Notes: a model not told the origin generated them from the sequence alone. A DNA stretch of 64,000 bases from Acinetobacter pittii ANC 4050 (GCF_000399685.1 NZ_KB976987.1:3772827-3836826), one strand, 5' to 3'. Positions 1-8,745 are shown, numbered from the stretch's first letter. Numbers and translations: made by a program.

Positions 1-617
1 TGCTGCAATATCATCAATTTGAGGTGGAATGGGTCAATAATGGCTTAGATGGTCTGGCTCAGTTAGCTAAAAATAAATTCGATTTAATTCTTTTAGACTT
101 AGGGCTACCGATGATGGATGGCATGCAAGTCTTAAAGCAAATTCGCCAAAGAGCAGCGACACCAGTCTTAATTATTTCAGCACGAGATCAGTTACAAAAC
201 CGCGTGGATGGCTTAAACCATGGCGCAGATGATTACTTAATTAAACCCTATGAGTTTGATGAGTTACTTGCTCGTATTCACGCGCTATTACGCCGTAGTG
301 GGGTAGAGGCTCAGCTTGCCAATCATGAGCAGCTATTACAAAGTGGTGATCTGGTTTTAAATGTTGAACAGCACATTGCTACTTTTAAAGGTCAACGTAT
401 TGATTTGTCCAATCGTGAATGGGCAATTCTTATTCCTTTGATGAGCCACCCAAATAAAATCTTTTCTAAAGCAAATCTTGAAGATAAGTTATATGATTTC
501 GATAGTGATGTTACCAGTAATACGATTGAAGTATATGTGCATCACTTGAGAGCTAAACTCGGGAAAGACTTTATTCGAACGATTCGAGGGCTGGGTTATC
601 GTTTAGGGCAATCGTAA
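1..617 (+). CDS. pmrA: PmrA response regulator (5' end cut off by window edge)
   Basis: OmpR/PhoB-family response regulator of the PmrAB two-component system, which controls lipid A modification (pmrC/eptA) and polymyxin susceptibility in Acinetobacter. The reading frame is open from base 3 with no start. About 20 N-terminal residues, including the first acidic-pocket residues, lie outside the window, so the GTG at 24 is not the start. Visible: the phosphoacceptor Asp in LILLDLGLP, the receiver lysine in LIKPYEFDEL, and a C-terminal winged-helix domain ending in TIRGLGYRL. I recognise the sequence as A. baumannii-type PmrA. pmrB follows 24 nt downstream, consistent with one operon; pmrC would be expected upstream. 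Confidence 0.95.
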   Translation, partial: LQYHQFEVEWVNNGLDGLAQLAKNKFDLILLDLGLPMMDGMQVLKQIRQRAATPVLIISARDQLQNRVDGLNHGADDYLIKPYEFDELLARIHALLRRSGVEAQLANHEQLLQSGDLVLNVEQHIATFKGQRIDLSNREWAILIPLMSHPNKIFSKANLEDKLYDFDSDVTSNTIEVYVHHLRAKLGKDFIRTIRGLGYRLGQS

Positions 618-641
618 CTTAAATTTTGGAACTTCATAACA

Positions 642-1976
642 GTGCATTATTCATTAAAAAAACGACTGATTTGGGGCACCTCAGTTTTCAGTGTCATTTT
701 AGGTTGTATATTAATTTTTAGTGCTTATAAAGTTGCACTTCAAGAAGTCGATGAAATTTTAGATACGCAAATGCGCTATTTAGCTGAACGAACAGCTGAA
801 TATCCATTGAAAACGGTAAGCAGTGAGTTTGATTTTCATAAAACTTATCATGAAGAAGACCTATTTGTAGATATTTGGGCTTATAAAGACCAAGCCCATT
901 TATCTCATCACCTCCATTTATTGGTTCCACCCGTTACACAAGCAGGCTTTTATTCGCATAAAACCAGTCAAGGTTTAATCCGTACCTATGTTCTGCCATT
1001 AAAGGATTATCAAATCCAGATTAGCCAACAAGAAAAAGTCCGTGAAGCTTTTGCTTGGGAGCTTGCGGGCAGTATGTTTATTCCATATTTGATTATTTTA
1101 CCTTTTGCGATTTTTGCTTTAGCTGCAATTATTCGTCGAGGTTTAAAGCCGATCGATGACTTTAAAAATGAACTGTCTCACCGTGACTCAGAAGAGCTGA
1201 CACCTATTGAAGTTGTGGATTATCCTCAAGAACTGTTACCCACAATTGATGAAATGAACCGTCTTTTTGAGCGTATTTCTAAAGCACAAAATGAACAGAA
1301 GCAGTTTATTGCAGATGCTGCCCATGAACTTCGAACTCCTGTGACTGCTTTAAATTTACAGACCAAGATTTTAATTAGTCAGTTTCCTGAGCATGAATCA
1401 CTGCAAAATTTGAGTAAAGGATTAGCACGTATTCAGCATTTAGTGACGCAGCTTTTAGCTCTGGCTAAGCAGGATGTCTCTTTAAGTGTGATTGAACCGA
1501 CAAAAGCTTTTCAACTCAATGATGTCGCTTTAAATTGCGTTGAGCAGCTTGTTAATCTGGCTATGCAAAAAGAAATCGACTTGGGGTTTGTTCGTAACGA
1601 ACCAATTGAAATGCATAGTGTCGAGCCAACAGTTCATTCAATTATTTTTAACTTAATTGATAACGCTATCAAATATACGCCTCATGAAGGAATGATTAAT
1701 ATTTCAGTCTTTACTGCTACAGATGGCGATGCGTGTATACAAATTGAAGATAGCGGTGCAGGGATTGACCCAGAGCATTATGATAAAGTACTAAAACGTT
1801 TTTATCGTGTACATCATCACCTTGAGGTTGGCAGTGGTTTGGGGCTATCGATTGTAGATCGAGCGACTCAGCGCTTAGGTGGGACTCTGACACTAGACAG
1901 AAGCTTAGAGCTTGGTGGACTTTCTGTTTTGGTCAAACTTCCTAAAGTTCTCCATATTCACGAAACAAGAACTTGA
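642..1976 (+). CDS. pmrB: PmrB sensor histidine kinase
   Basis: Inner-membrane sensor kinase (444 aa) that phosphorylates PmrA. Mutations in this protein are a known cause of colistin resistance in Acinetobacter. Seen: GTG start, TM1 at about residues 10-30, a periplasmic sensor region, TM2 at about 142-164, then HAMP. The H-box AAHELRTPVTALN has the phospho-histidine at residue 228. It is followed by the N-box NLIDNAIKYTP, G1 box DSGAGID and G2 box GSGLGLSI. The length matches the Acinetobacter protein. I cannot tell from sequence alone whether any substitution is functionally important. Confidence 0.96.
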   Translation: MHYSLKKRLIWGTSVFSVILGCILIFSAYKVALQEVDEILDTQMRYLAERTAEYPLKTVSSEFDFHKTYHEEDLFVDIWAYKDQAHLSHHLHLLVPPVTQAGFYSHKTSQGLIRTYVLPLKDYQIQISQQEKVREAFAWELAGSMFIPYLIILPFAIFALAAIIRRGLKPIDDFKNELSHRDSEELTPIEVVDYPQELLPTIDEMNRLFERISKAQNEQKQFIADAAHELRTPVTALNLQTKILISQFPEHESLQNLSKGLARIQHLVTQLLALAKQDVSLSVIEPTKAFQLNDVALNCVEQLVNLAMQKEIDLGFVRNEPIEMHSVEPTVHSIIFNLIDNAIKYTPHEGMINISVFTATDGDACIQIEDSGAGIDPEHYDKVLKRFYRVHHHLEVGSGLGLSIVDRATQRLGGTLTLDRSLELGGLSVLVKLPKVLHIHETRT

Positions 1977-1977
1977 G

Positions 1978-2685
1978 TTAGGTAAGTTCTTGTTTGATTC
2001 GTTTCTCAAATTCAAAGCGGTGAATACAAATTGCATAGAATAAGATATTCACTGCCCAAACCACCCAACCTGTCCATAAATTATGACTCAGGAAATGTGC
2101 TCCACGCATCATTTGTCCCCAACCCATCATAAAGCCCAAAATAATGCCTGCAATGAGATAAAAATAGGCACGTTTAGGTTGTTCAAGACGATAAACAAAA
2201 TAACCTGTCATTAAAATAAAACCAGCGCTTGCATGGCCGCCTGGAAAGCAATGCCCATGTTTCGCAGTGAAGTCCCATACATAACTTAAAGCAGTAGGAT
2301 GAATCATATTCCAAGGGCACGCATGAGCCGATTGTGATTTTAAGAGGCCAACTATACCGCTACTAACCATACTCACAAAAAACATATAGCCATATTGCCA
2401 GCGATAAGGCTTTAATTTTTCAACTTTAAATGATGCGAGCCACAGACCGAAAAAGATAACGTAAATGGTAGTAATGATTTGTTTAACAATTTCATGATTC
2501 AGTCTTTCAAGATACCAATTGTCTCGATTGAAAAAATGACCTGTTGAATCAATCCAAGGATGGATGAAATACATGTCAATTTTTCCACCCACAGGAAAAA
2601 CGATCAAAAGCAGGAAAAAACTGAAAAAAAGAAGAATGATATTAAGCTGAAAAAATTGTTTTTGTTGATTCATGCCATGCAACAT
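1978..2685 (-). CDS. PAP2-superfamily membrane phosphatase
   Basis: Multi-pass membrane protein of the type 2 phosphatidic acid phosphatase superfamily (about 235 aa). It has at least five hydrophobic segments. The motif-like stretches are atypical: KSQSAHACPW where motif 1 (KxxxxxxRP) would be, HCFPGGHASAGF for motif 2 (PSGH), and RGAHFLSHNLWTGW for motif 3 (SRxxxxxHxxxD). The gene converges on pmrB with only one base between the stop codons. PAP2 enzymes include lipid A and undecaprenyl-pyrophosphate phosphatases, so a link with PmrAB-controlled envelope chemistry is possible but is inference. The start is uncertain: ATG at 2685 or 2673, neither with a strong ribosome-binding site. Confidence 0.85.
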   Translation of the reverse strand: MLHGMNQQKQFFQLNIILLFFSFFLLLIVFPVGGKIDMYFIHPWIDSTGHFFNRDNWYLERLNHEIVKQIITTIYVIFFGLWLASFKVEKLKPYRWQYGYMFFVSMVSSGIVGLLKSQSAHACPWNMIHPTALSYVWDFTAKHGHCFPGGHASAGFILMTGYFVYRLEQPKRAYFYLIAGIILGFMMGWGQMMRGAHFLSHNLWTGWVVWAVNILFYAICIHRFEFEKRIKQELT

Positions 2686-2782
2686 CAATTAAATTGTGAG
2701 TAAAGGCATTACATAAAATTAAGCTTAAATTGCTCTTAAACTATACGAAGAAAGAAGTTCAATTTTCTTTAAAAAATAAAAA

Positions 2783-2806
2783 AAGCGACGAGAAGTATCG
2801 TCGCTT
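2783..2806 (-). terminator. Rho-independent terminator of amt
   Basis: AAGCGACG/CGTCGCTT inverted repeat. On the minus strand it is followed by a T-rich run, just after the ammonium transporter stop. Confidence 0.8.
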
Positions 2807-2824
2807 AGAGCACTTTAACAAGTA

Positions 2825-4042
2825 TTAAAACATACCTTCTTCAGAGTTTGCTGAAATCTTATGAATAGATAAATCTGCACCACGGAACTCGTCTTCTTGA
2901 GATAAACGAATGCCGATAGTTGCTTTAAGCAAGCCGTAAACAATAAAGCCGCCAGTGAGCGCAATAGCAATCGCAAGTACTGTACCAATGAGCTGTGAAG
3001 CAAAAGATACACCGCCTAAACCACCAAGCCATTTTTGACCAAATAAACCCACTGCAATACCACCAAATGCGCCGCATACGCCGTGCAAAGGCCATACACC
3101 GAGTACATCGTCCACTTTGAGTTTGTTTTGAGTATAGGTGAATAGATATACAAACATTGCGCCAGCTGCACCACCAATCACAAGCGCACTGACTGGATGA
3201 ACAATGTCAGAACCCGCACAGATTGCAACTAAGCCTGCAAGTGGGCCGTTGTGTAAGAAACCAGGGTCATTTTTCCCAATCGCATTTGCTGTAATGGTGC
3301 CGCCGACCATTGCCATGAGCGAGTTAATGGCAACTAGACCAGAAATTGCATCAACACGCTGCGCGCTCATCACATTAAAACCAAACCAGCCAACAATTAA
3401 AATCCATGAACCGAGCGCTAAAAATGGAATAGAAGATGGCGGATGAGCACTTACACGACCATCCTTTTTATAACGACCAGAACGGGCACCCAATAAAATG
3501 ACCGCTGCAAGTGCAATCCAACCACCCATCGCATGCACTACGACTGAACCAGCAAAGTCATGAAAAGCTGCACCAAAAGTTGCTTCTAACCATTTTTGTA
3601 GACCGTAGTTACCATTCCAGACCATGCCTTCAAAAAATGGATAAACCAGCGCGACTAGAGCGAGTGTCGCAATTGCTTGTGAACGCATTTTGGCGCGTTC
3701 AGCAATACCACCCGAAATAATGGCAGGAATTGCCGCGGCAAAGGTGAGTAAAAAGAAACAACGCATGAGGTTGTAGCCATGATCACTCGCAAGGCTTGTA
3801 CCATTATGGAAGAAATGTTGACCATAGGAAATGTAGTAGCCAACAAAGAAATAAGCGATTGCAGAGAGGGCAAAGTCAGTCAGAATTTTACTAAGTGCGT
3901 TCACCTGATTTTTGTGGCGAACCGTACCAAGTTCCAAGAATGCAAAACCTGCGTGCATGGCAAGAACCAAAACTGCACCAAGTAATAAGAAAAATAGATC
4001 TACATTTTGCATAGCATGCTCGAAAAAAGTGCTAAATTCCAT
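2825..4042 (-). CDS. amt: Ammonium transporter, Amt family
   Basis: Amt/MEP/Rh-family channel (405 aa) conducting ammonium across the inner membrane. The family hallmarks are visible: the twin pore histidines in DFAGSVVVHAMGGW and HGVCGAFGGIAVGL, and about eleven hydrophobic segments. There is no obvious cleavable signal peptide; the N-terminus enters TM1 after about 12 residues. No glnK/PII gene lies next to it, unlike the usual glnK-amtB pair. A sigma-54-like element about 100 nt upstream (4141-4158) would fit nitrogen control. The ATG lacks a strong Shine-Dalgarno sequence. Confidence 0.94.
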   Translation of the reverse strand: MEFSTFFEHAMQNVDLFFLLLGAVLVLAMHAGFAFLELGTVRHKNQVNALSKILTDFALSAIAYFFVGYYISYGQHFFHNGTSLASDHGYNLMRCFFLLTFAAAIPAIISGGIAERAKMRSQAIATLALVALVYPFFEGMVWNGNYGLQKWLEATFGAAFHDFAGSVVVHAMGGWIALAAVILLGARSGRYKKDGRVSAHPPSSIPFLALGSWILIVGWFGFNVMSAQRVDAISGLVAINSLMAMVGGTITANAIGKNDPGFLHNGPLAGLVAICAGSDIVHPVSALVIGGAAGAMFVYLFTYTQNKLKVDDVLGVWPLHGVCGAFGGIAVGLFGQKWLGGLGGVSFASQLIGTVLAIAIALTGGFIVYGLLKATIGIRLSQEDEFRGADLSIHKISANSEEGMF

Positions 4043-4140
4043 TTTGGAACAAATCTGGGACTGTAAATTGCACCAAAATAGATTTAAGGAATCTAAAAAC
4101 CTAAGTTTGTCGAAACAAACTTAATTGCATAAAAGTGAAT

Positions 4141-4158
4141 ATGCAATAAGTGCACCAA
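4141..4158 (-). promoter_or_regulatory. Candidate sigma-54 promoter of amt
   Basis: On the minus strand TTGGTGCACTTATTGCA has the GG-N10-GC spacing of -24/-12 promoters. It lies about 100 nt before the amt ATG. A TGCACCA half-site is embedded in it, another is at 4069-4075, and TGGTGCG is at 4191, reminiscent of NtrC half-sites. The match is partial and unverified. Confidence 0.4.
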
Positions 4159-4314
4159 TTTGAATTAGTAAAGTGGTTTTTGGCGATAAATGGTGCGCCG
4201 ATTTGGTTAAGATAGGGCAGTTATGGCGCTTTTTACGTTACAAGTCATCTAATGTGCTGATAAATTGATCTGAAAGAGTTCGTTATTAAAGTTTAAAAAG
4301 AATCGTTCATATTC

Positions 4315-5199
4315 TTAATGATCTGACCAAACTGATTGTGCGACTTCAATAAATGCCTTTACGGCTGGACTGATATGTTTTTTGTTTTTTACTGCAAGAC
4401 CAATAGAACGTTTAAGGTTCGGTTTAAAAGGGCGCTTAACTACATTTGGATAAAGTGAGAGTAACTCTTTGGTGATGACCATATCAGACACAATGGACAC
4501 CCCTAATTGATTGTGAACCATGCTGACGATACTTAAAATTTGTGAAACATAAAATTTGATGTCTGGTTTCACATTAAAGTTTTTTAAAATTAATTCGACC
4601 TGATGTCGACTACCCGCCATTGTCATGATGAAAGGGCAGTTTTCTAGCTGTGCTGGATCAATGTAAAGCTGCTCTGCGAGTGGGTAACCATTTGGGATTA
4701 GGGCAACAAAACGGTCTTCAATTAAGGGGAATGTATCGAAGCGCTCATCGGGCATAATTAAAAAACCGACCTCGATGCGCCGTTCCAATAACCACTGTGC
4801 AACTTCTTTATCTTCACCTTCATCGATATAAATTTCGATTTTAGGGTAGTGCTGCCGAAAGCTTTCTAAAATTTCAGGCAAGAGATAAATAGAGGATGAA
4901 GCCCCAAAAGATCCGATACGTAATGTGCCTTCATTTAAACCATGGATGGCAGCCACTTCTTTTTCTAAGGTATCAGAAATACTCAATAACTCTTTCACAT
5001 GTGTAAGAAGCTGCTGACCTGTCGTGGTGAGCTCAATATCACTCTGGGATCTTGAAATCAGGTTGATGCCCCATTGTTGTTCTAATGATTTAAGCGCATG
5101 AGAAACTGCCGACTGTGAAATTCCCAGCTTTTCTGCTGTAGCAGTAAAGCTTTTTAGTTCAGCAATGAGTGCAAAAATTTCAAGCTGAGTAAATGTCAT
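4315..5199 (-). CDS. LysR-family transcriptional regulator
   Basis: Typical 294-aa LysR-type regulator. The N-terminal winged HTH (about residues 1-60, with AEKLGISQSAVSHALKSLE) is followed by a periplasmic-binding-protein-like effector domain (about 90-290). It is transcribed divergently from an AEC-family transporter with a 116-bp intergenic region containing repeated ATGAGT motifs. Such pairs usually mean that the regulator controls the transporter in response to its substrate. The effector cannot be deduced. Confidence 0.93.
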   Translation of the reverse strand: MTFTQLEIFALIAELKSFTATAEKLGISQSAVSHALKSLEQQWGINLISRSQSDIELTTTGQQLLTHVKELLSISDTLEKEVAAIHGLNEGTLRIGSFGASSSIYLLPEILESFRQHYPKIEIYIDEGEDKEVAQWLLERRIEVGFLIMPDERFDTFPLIEDRFVALIPNGYPLAEQLYIDPAQLENCPFIMTMAGSRHQVELILKNFNVKPDIKFYVSQILSIVSMVHNQLGVSIVSDMVITKELLSLYPNVVKRPFKPNLKRSIGLAVKNKKHISPAVKAFIEVAQSVWSDH

Positions 5200-5211
5200 G
5201 TTGTACTTATT

Positions 5212-5245
5212 ATGAGTAAAAACTCATTTTATCATGAGTTTTCAT
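5212..5245. promoter_or_regulatory. Candidate LysR operator
   Basis: ATGAGT-aaaa-ACTCAT is an inverted repeat (5212-5227), followed at 5234 by a third ATGAGT and then TTTTCAT. It lies just upstream of the LysR start and between the two divergent genes, the usual place for a LysR autoregulatory and activation site. Confidence 0.5.
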
Positions 5246-5315
5246 TATCTTTAATATATGAGGAAGCCAAGCTAATTGCCAAAACAGCAAGCCCTAATAA
5301 AACTGGAGTAAAGAA

Positions 5316-6221
5316 ATGAATAGCATTGTTTTATCTCTTTTTCCCTTAGTTGCATTAATTGCATCGGGATACCTGTTTAAAAAATATCGTTTTTTCAGCG
5401 ATGAGTTTTGGGCTGGGGTAGAGAAGCTGAATTACTATATTTTATTTCCTGCTCTGCTTTTTAGCACTTTATCGACCGCAAAAATTGACTTACAAAGCTT
5501 GAGTACAGCCATTATTGCCATGTCGATTGTGGTTTTGGTAGTCACCGCCTTTTTATACATACTCCGAATGTTTTGGCACATACCGCCTGCACGTTTTGGT
5601 GTGCACGTACAAAGTATGGTTCGTTTTAATACCTATATTGGTTTGGCTTTAGTGACTTCGCTTTTTAAAAGTGAAGGAATGGCAATTCTGGCAATTTTAT
5701 TGGCGCTTTGCATTCCACTTGTGAACGTTATTTCGGTGCTTGCTTTAACTTCTAAAGAACACATGGCAATTAAACCTATTTTAATTGCACTTCTTAAAAA
5801 CCCTTTAATTGCATCATGTGTAGTGGGGGCAACAGTCAATGCACTTCACATCCCGATTTGGGAAGGCTTTACTCAGTTTATTAAGCTTTTTTCAGTGTCG
5901 AGTTTGCCACTAGGTTTGTTATGTGTTGGCGCAGCTTTGCAGTTTATGCAAATTAAAAAAGACATTGTGGTATTGGCAACAGACACATTCGCACGACTTT
6001 TAGCAGTACCTGCCTTGGCTTACACGGTTTGCACGTGGTTTGATTTACCAATTTTTCAAACACAAATTTTAGTCATTTTCTTTGCGCTACCGACTGCTTC
6101 TGCTTCATACATTTTAACCAAAGTTTTAGGTGGCGATAGTCAGCTCATGGCAGCCGTGATTAGCTTTCAAACCTTATGTGCTGCCGTGACTTTACCACTG
6201 GTGATTTGGTGGATTTCTTAA
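5316..6221 (+). CDS. AEC-family (auxin efflux carrier-like) transporter
   Basis: 301-aa integral membrane protein with about ten hydrophobic segments in two halves, matching the AEC/MdcF/YfdV family in length and character (for example FPLVALIASGYLFKK and the C-terminal LPTASASYILTKVLGGD). Family members move small organic acids or related anions. The ATG at 5316 follows an AACTGGAGTAAAG ribosome-binding region. The divergent LysR gene is the likely regulator. The substrate is unknown. Confidence 0.87.
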   Translation: MNSIVLSLFPLVALIASGYLFKKYRFFSDEFWAGVEKLNYYILFPALLFSTLSTAKIDLQSLSTAIIAMSIVVLVVTAFLYILRMFWHIPPARFGVHVQSMVRFNTYIGLALVTSLFKSEGMAILAILLALCIPLVNVISVLALTSKEHMAIKPILIALLKNPLIASCVVGATVNALHIPIWEGFTQFIKLFSVSSLPLGLLCVGAALQFMQIKKDIVVLATDTFARLLAVPALAYTVCTWFDLPIFQTQILVIFFALPTASASYILTKVLGGDSQLMAAVISFQTLCAAVTLPLVIWWIS

Positions 6222-6311
6222 GATATAAATCTTTAGCCTAACTCGTATGTAAAGAATGCTTGGCTACCTTCCTCATCTGATTATTGCTACACTTTTTTCT
6301 TTTTTGGGTAG

Positions 6312-7334
6312 ATGAATATGTCCTTTGATCTCAAAGTGAGCTTGCAGCAAAGGTCTGAACCGTCTGCACAGCAGAAAAAACTGAATCGCCTGATTGATAA
6401 AATAGAACAGCAAAAAATTAGCCTGAGCACATGGCAAAATGCACAAGCCGAGATTCAACAGCATATTCGGCAAAAACTGATGCCTGTGTATGGAAATTTG
6501 CATGAGGTCTTATTTCAGCAGCTAGAGCAACTTTGGAATATGTTGCATAGCCATGAGTTTTCTAAAGTAGACATGCAACAAATTGATGAGAAAATTGCCC
6601 GGCTTGCACAAATGTTGAAGCGCTCTAAAATGCTATCTGCTCAACAGTTGGACTTGGTGAAGCAGATCGATACCTTTTATCAGCAACATACTCAAAAGTT
6701 AGTAAAAAAGAATAAAAAAGCTCAGTCAATACAATTTGAATATGAAGAAAGTGCTGAGCAAAGTGCAGAGTTAGAGGAAGACTTTGAACAGTATGCGGCT
6801 GAGCAACAACAAGCGCGAGAAGAAGCCAAACAGCAAAGACAGCAACAGAAACGTGAACAAGCTGAGCAAATGGCAGCGCAGTCACTCAAAACAGTTTATT
6901 TAAAAATTGCCGCGATGATTCACCCAGACCGTGAGCAAGATGAAACCAAAAAAGAAGAAAAAACTGAGTTGTTTCAACAAGCCAGTCAGGCCTACGAAAA
7001 GCAGGATTTGTTTTATTTACTTAAACTCCAGTTACAGCTTGAACAGAATAAAGGGCTAGGCGCTAAAGAGTTATCTGCCGAGCAGTTACGGTTTTATAAA
7101 CTTGCTTTGGATGCACAAAGTCAGCAGCTTGAAAGCCAAATTGCTGAGATTTTGGACTCTTTTCAGTTAGCTAAGAATGTGAAAGCGGAGCATGTGCATA
7201 TCAGCGATGTTTATAAAGCTATAGATGCTGACTACACTGAGTTAAAGCAGCAGGTAAAATGGGAAAAGGAACGTTTAAAGCATATGAAAAAAGTGAGTGG
7301 GGTAGAGATGTTGTTGGGGCATGGGGTTTTATAG
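6312..7334 (+). CDS. J-domain protein (DnaJ-like co-chaperone)
   Basis: 340-aa, Gln/Glu/Lys-rich, largely coiled-coil protein. A J-domain-like segment lies in the second half: TVYLKIAAMIHPDRE with the HPD tripeptide at residues 204-206, followed by a helix ending QASQAYEKQDLFYLL. J proteins stimulate Hsp70 (DnaK) ATPase through HPD. The G/F-rich and zinc-finger domains of canonical DnaJ are absent, so this is a class C type. The Gln-rich region at about 150-190 is low complexity. It forms the left border of the accessory block that ends at valS. Confidence 0.82.
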   Translation: MNMSFDLKVSLQQRSEPSAQQKKLNRLIDKIEQQKISLSTWQNAQAEIQQHIRQKLMPVYGNLHEVLFQQLEQLWNMLHSHEFSKVDMQQIDEKIARLAQMLKRSKMLSAQQLDLVKQIDTFYQQHTQKLVKKNKKAQSIQFEYEESAEQSAELEEDFEQYAAEQQQAREEAKQQRQQQKREQAEQMAAQSLKTVYLKIAAMIHPDREQDETKKEEKTELFQQASQAYEKQDLFYLLKLQLQLEQNKGLGAKELSAEQLRFYKLALDAQSQQLESQIAEILDSFQLAKNVKAEHVHISDVYKAIDADYTELKQQVKWEKERLKHMKKVSGVEMLLGHGVL

Positions 7335-7374
7335 GTTAAAAATACTTATAATTTTAAATTTTTGTTAGAGATTC

Positions 7375-7425
7375 TGTTATAAAATAATTACAGCTGTATG
7401 GGGTAAGTATTTTGTTATAAAATAA
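7375..7425. repeat. 13-bp direct repeat upstream of retron operon
   Basis: TGTTATAAAATAA occurs at 7375-7387 and again at 7413-7425, 38 bp apart, about 100-140 bp before the first retron gene. It could be a binding site pair for the operon's winged-helix protein or part of the promoter; AT-richness makes chance possible. The rest of 7335-7525 shows no gene. Confidence 0.45.
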
Positions 7426-7525
7426 AAAAATCTGTTTTTTATGGTTTAAGTTATTTAAAATAAATGTACATAAAAATAGAATTATTAATTTTAGATGTAG
7501 AAAATCATGATATGAAAGAGGGACT

Positions 7526-8398
7526 ATGGATAAGTTGACTAGAAAAGCTTGTGAAAGCGTTCTTCACTTAGCATTTAAATATCCATGGTTAAAACCTAAA
7601 ACAGATGCTTTAATGACTCTATTGTTTGAAGATTGTGAAACAGATGATCAAGCTCAACTAATAATTGATATTCTGGATCAATTGAAATATATAACAATGC
7701 ATGAATATAATTCTTATTTAAGTGATTTAGCATTAGATATAGCTACTTGTGGAATTGAACCTGAAAGTTCTTTTATAGTAGCAATGTCTGCTGACTCTAA
7801 GGCAGATAGTGGACAAAGTGTGCTTTATGATTTGAAGAATGAATTATCTAAAATTGAATGGAAAGGCTATAGATCTGTAAATAGATATGACCAAACACCC
7901 AAGGCTTATAAAGAATTTAAAACAAGTAAAGGTGCACAAACAATAAATATAGTCTTAGTGGATAATTTTGTGGGAAGTGGATCAACAGTTATTAATCGTG
8001 TTAAAAGAATTGAAGAATTATTCAATCAATCTGGATTTCCTAAACCAAATATTTATGTCAAAGTGCTAATTTCAACTATTAGTGGGAAGGATAATATCAA
8101 TAGTGAAGATATTAATTTTTCTTTCTTTAGTTTGGTAAATGATAAACTACTAGAAAGAATTTATGAACCAGATCAAGTTGAAGTAAAAAAAGATTTAATG
8201 CGAAGTTTGGAATCTAAGTTAGCTCCTTCATATAATGAAAGAGTTCTCCCTAGCCTTGGCTATGGGGAATCACAAGTTGCTATATCAATAGAAAATAAAA
8301 ATACACCGAATAATGTCTTTCCTATTTTATGGTGGAAATATTATTCAGATCAGAGAGTTAGAAATGTTTTGCTGCATAGAGCTATGGATGATGCATAA
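7526..8398 (+). CDS. Retron-associated phosphoribosyltransferase-like effector
   Basis: 290-aa protein whose best motif is NIVLVDNFVGSGSTVINR (Asp146 to Thr154), a PRPP-binding-loop-like signature of type I phosphoribosyltransferases. The usual second Asp is Asn147. The upstream strand and following helix fit a PRTase core. It resembles PRTase-like proteins of conflict systems rather than a salvage enzyme, because no purine or pyrimidine gene lies nearby. Its stop overlaps the next ATG by one base (taATG), so translation is probably coupled. Retrons of the class I recall as type III carry a PRTase plus a winged-helix protein, and this is my basis for calling it an effector. A GAAAGAGGGACT ribosome-binding region precedes the ATG. 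Codon use is very AT-rich compared with flanking genes. Confidence 0.75.
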   Translation: MDKLTRKACESVLHLAFKYPWLKPKTDALMTLLFEDCETDDQAQLIIDILDQLKYITMHEYNSYLSDLALDIATCGIEPESSFIVAMSADSKADSGQSVLYDLKNELSKIEWKGYRSVNRYDQTPKAYKEFKTSKGAQTINIVLVDNFVGSGSTVINRVKRIEELFNQSGFPKPNIYVKVLISTISGKDNINSEDINFSFFSLVNDKLLERIYEPDQVEVKKDLMRSLESKLAPSYNERVLPSLGYGESQVAISIENKNTPNNVFPILWWKYYSDQRVRNVLLHRAMDDA

Positions 8399-8718
8399 TG
8401 AAGAAGAATATTTTTTTAAAAAATGAGTTACTAAGAATTTTATTTTCTTCATCAAATTATACTTTGCAAGCATTTACTTTGAATAAAAGATTAAGTGTTG
8501 CGCCTAATATATTTTTTGATCTAATTTTTCAATTAGAAAAAGAAGAATTACTAGTTGTTGATGGGGTGTTTATTAAATTATCTAATTTAGGGGAGAAAAA
8601 AGTTTTATTGGATCTTAATGCCTCAAAAAATAGTAAAAATAATATTCCTAAAAAGTTTCTATCAGAGAGTAAATTGAAAGTAAATGATTTATATATACCT
8701 AAAAGAAGTTTGCTTTAA
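8398..8718 (+). CDS. Retron-associated winged-helix protein
   Basis: Small basic protein (106 aa). Residues about 5-70 read as a winged helix: helices LKNELLRILFSS, LQAFTLNKRLSV and IFFDLIFQLEKEELLVVDG, then a wing-like hairpin FIKLSNLGEKKVLLDL. The Lys/Asn-rich tail ends in LYIPKRSLL. It overlaps the PRTase stop by one base and ends 27 nt before the msr-msd RNA. In type III-like retrons the HTH partner is thought to act with the PRTase; here it could bind DNA, the msDNA or the operon promoter. The fold call comes from reading the sequence, not from a profile search. Confidence 0.7.
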   Translation: MKKNIFLKNELLRILFSSSNYTLQAFTLNKRLSVAPNIFFDLIFQLEKEELLVVDGVFIKLSNLGEKKVLLDLNASKNSKNNIPKKFLSESKLKVNDLYIPKRSLL

Positions 8719-8737
8719 TTTAAAAATTATATATAAT
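8710..8737 (+). promoter_or_regulatory. Candidate promoter of the retron ncRNA
   Basis: TTGCTT (8710-8715), 16 nt, then TATAAT (8732-8737). This predicts a transcription start around 8744, almost exactly at the a1 arm (8746). The -10 lies in a perfect 18-bp palindrome (8723-8740, AAAATTATATATAATTTT), which could also be an operator. Confidence 0.5.
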
Positions 8738-8745
8738 TTTAATTG

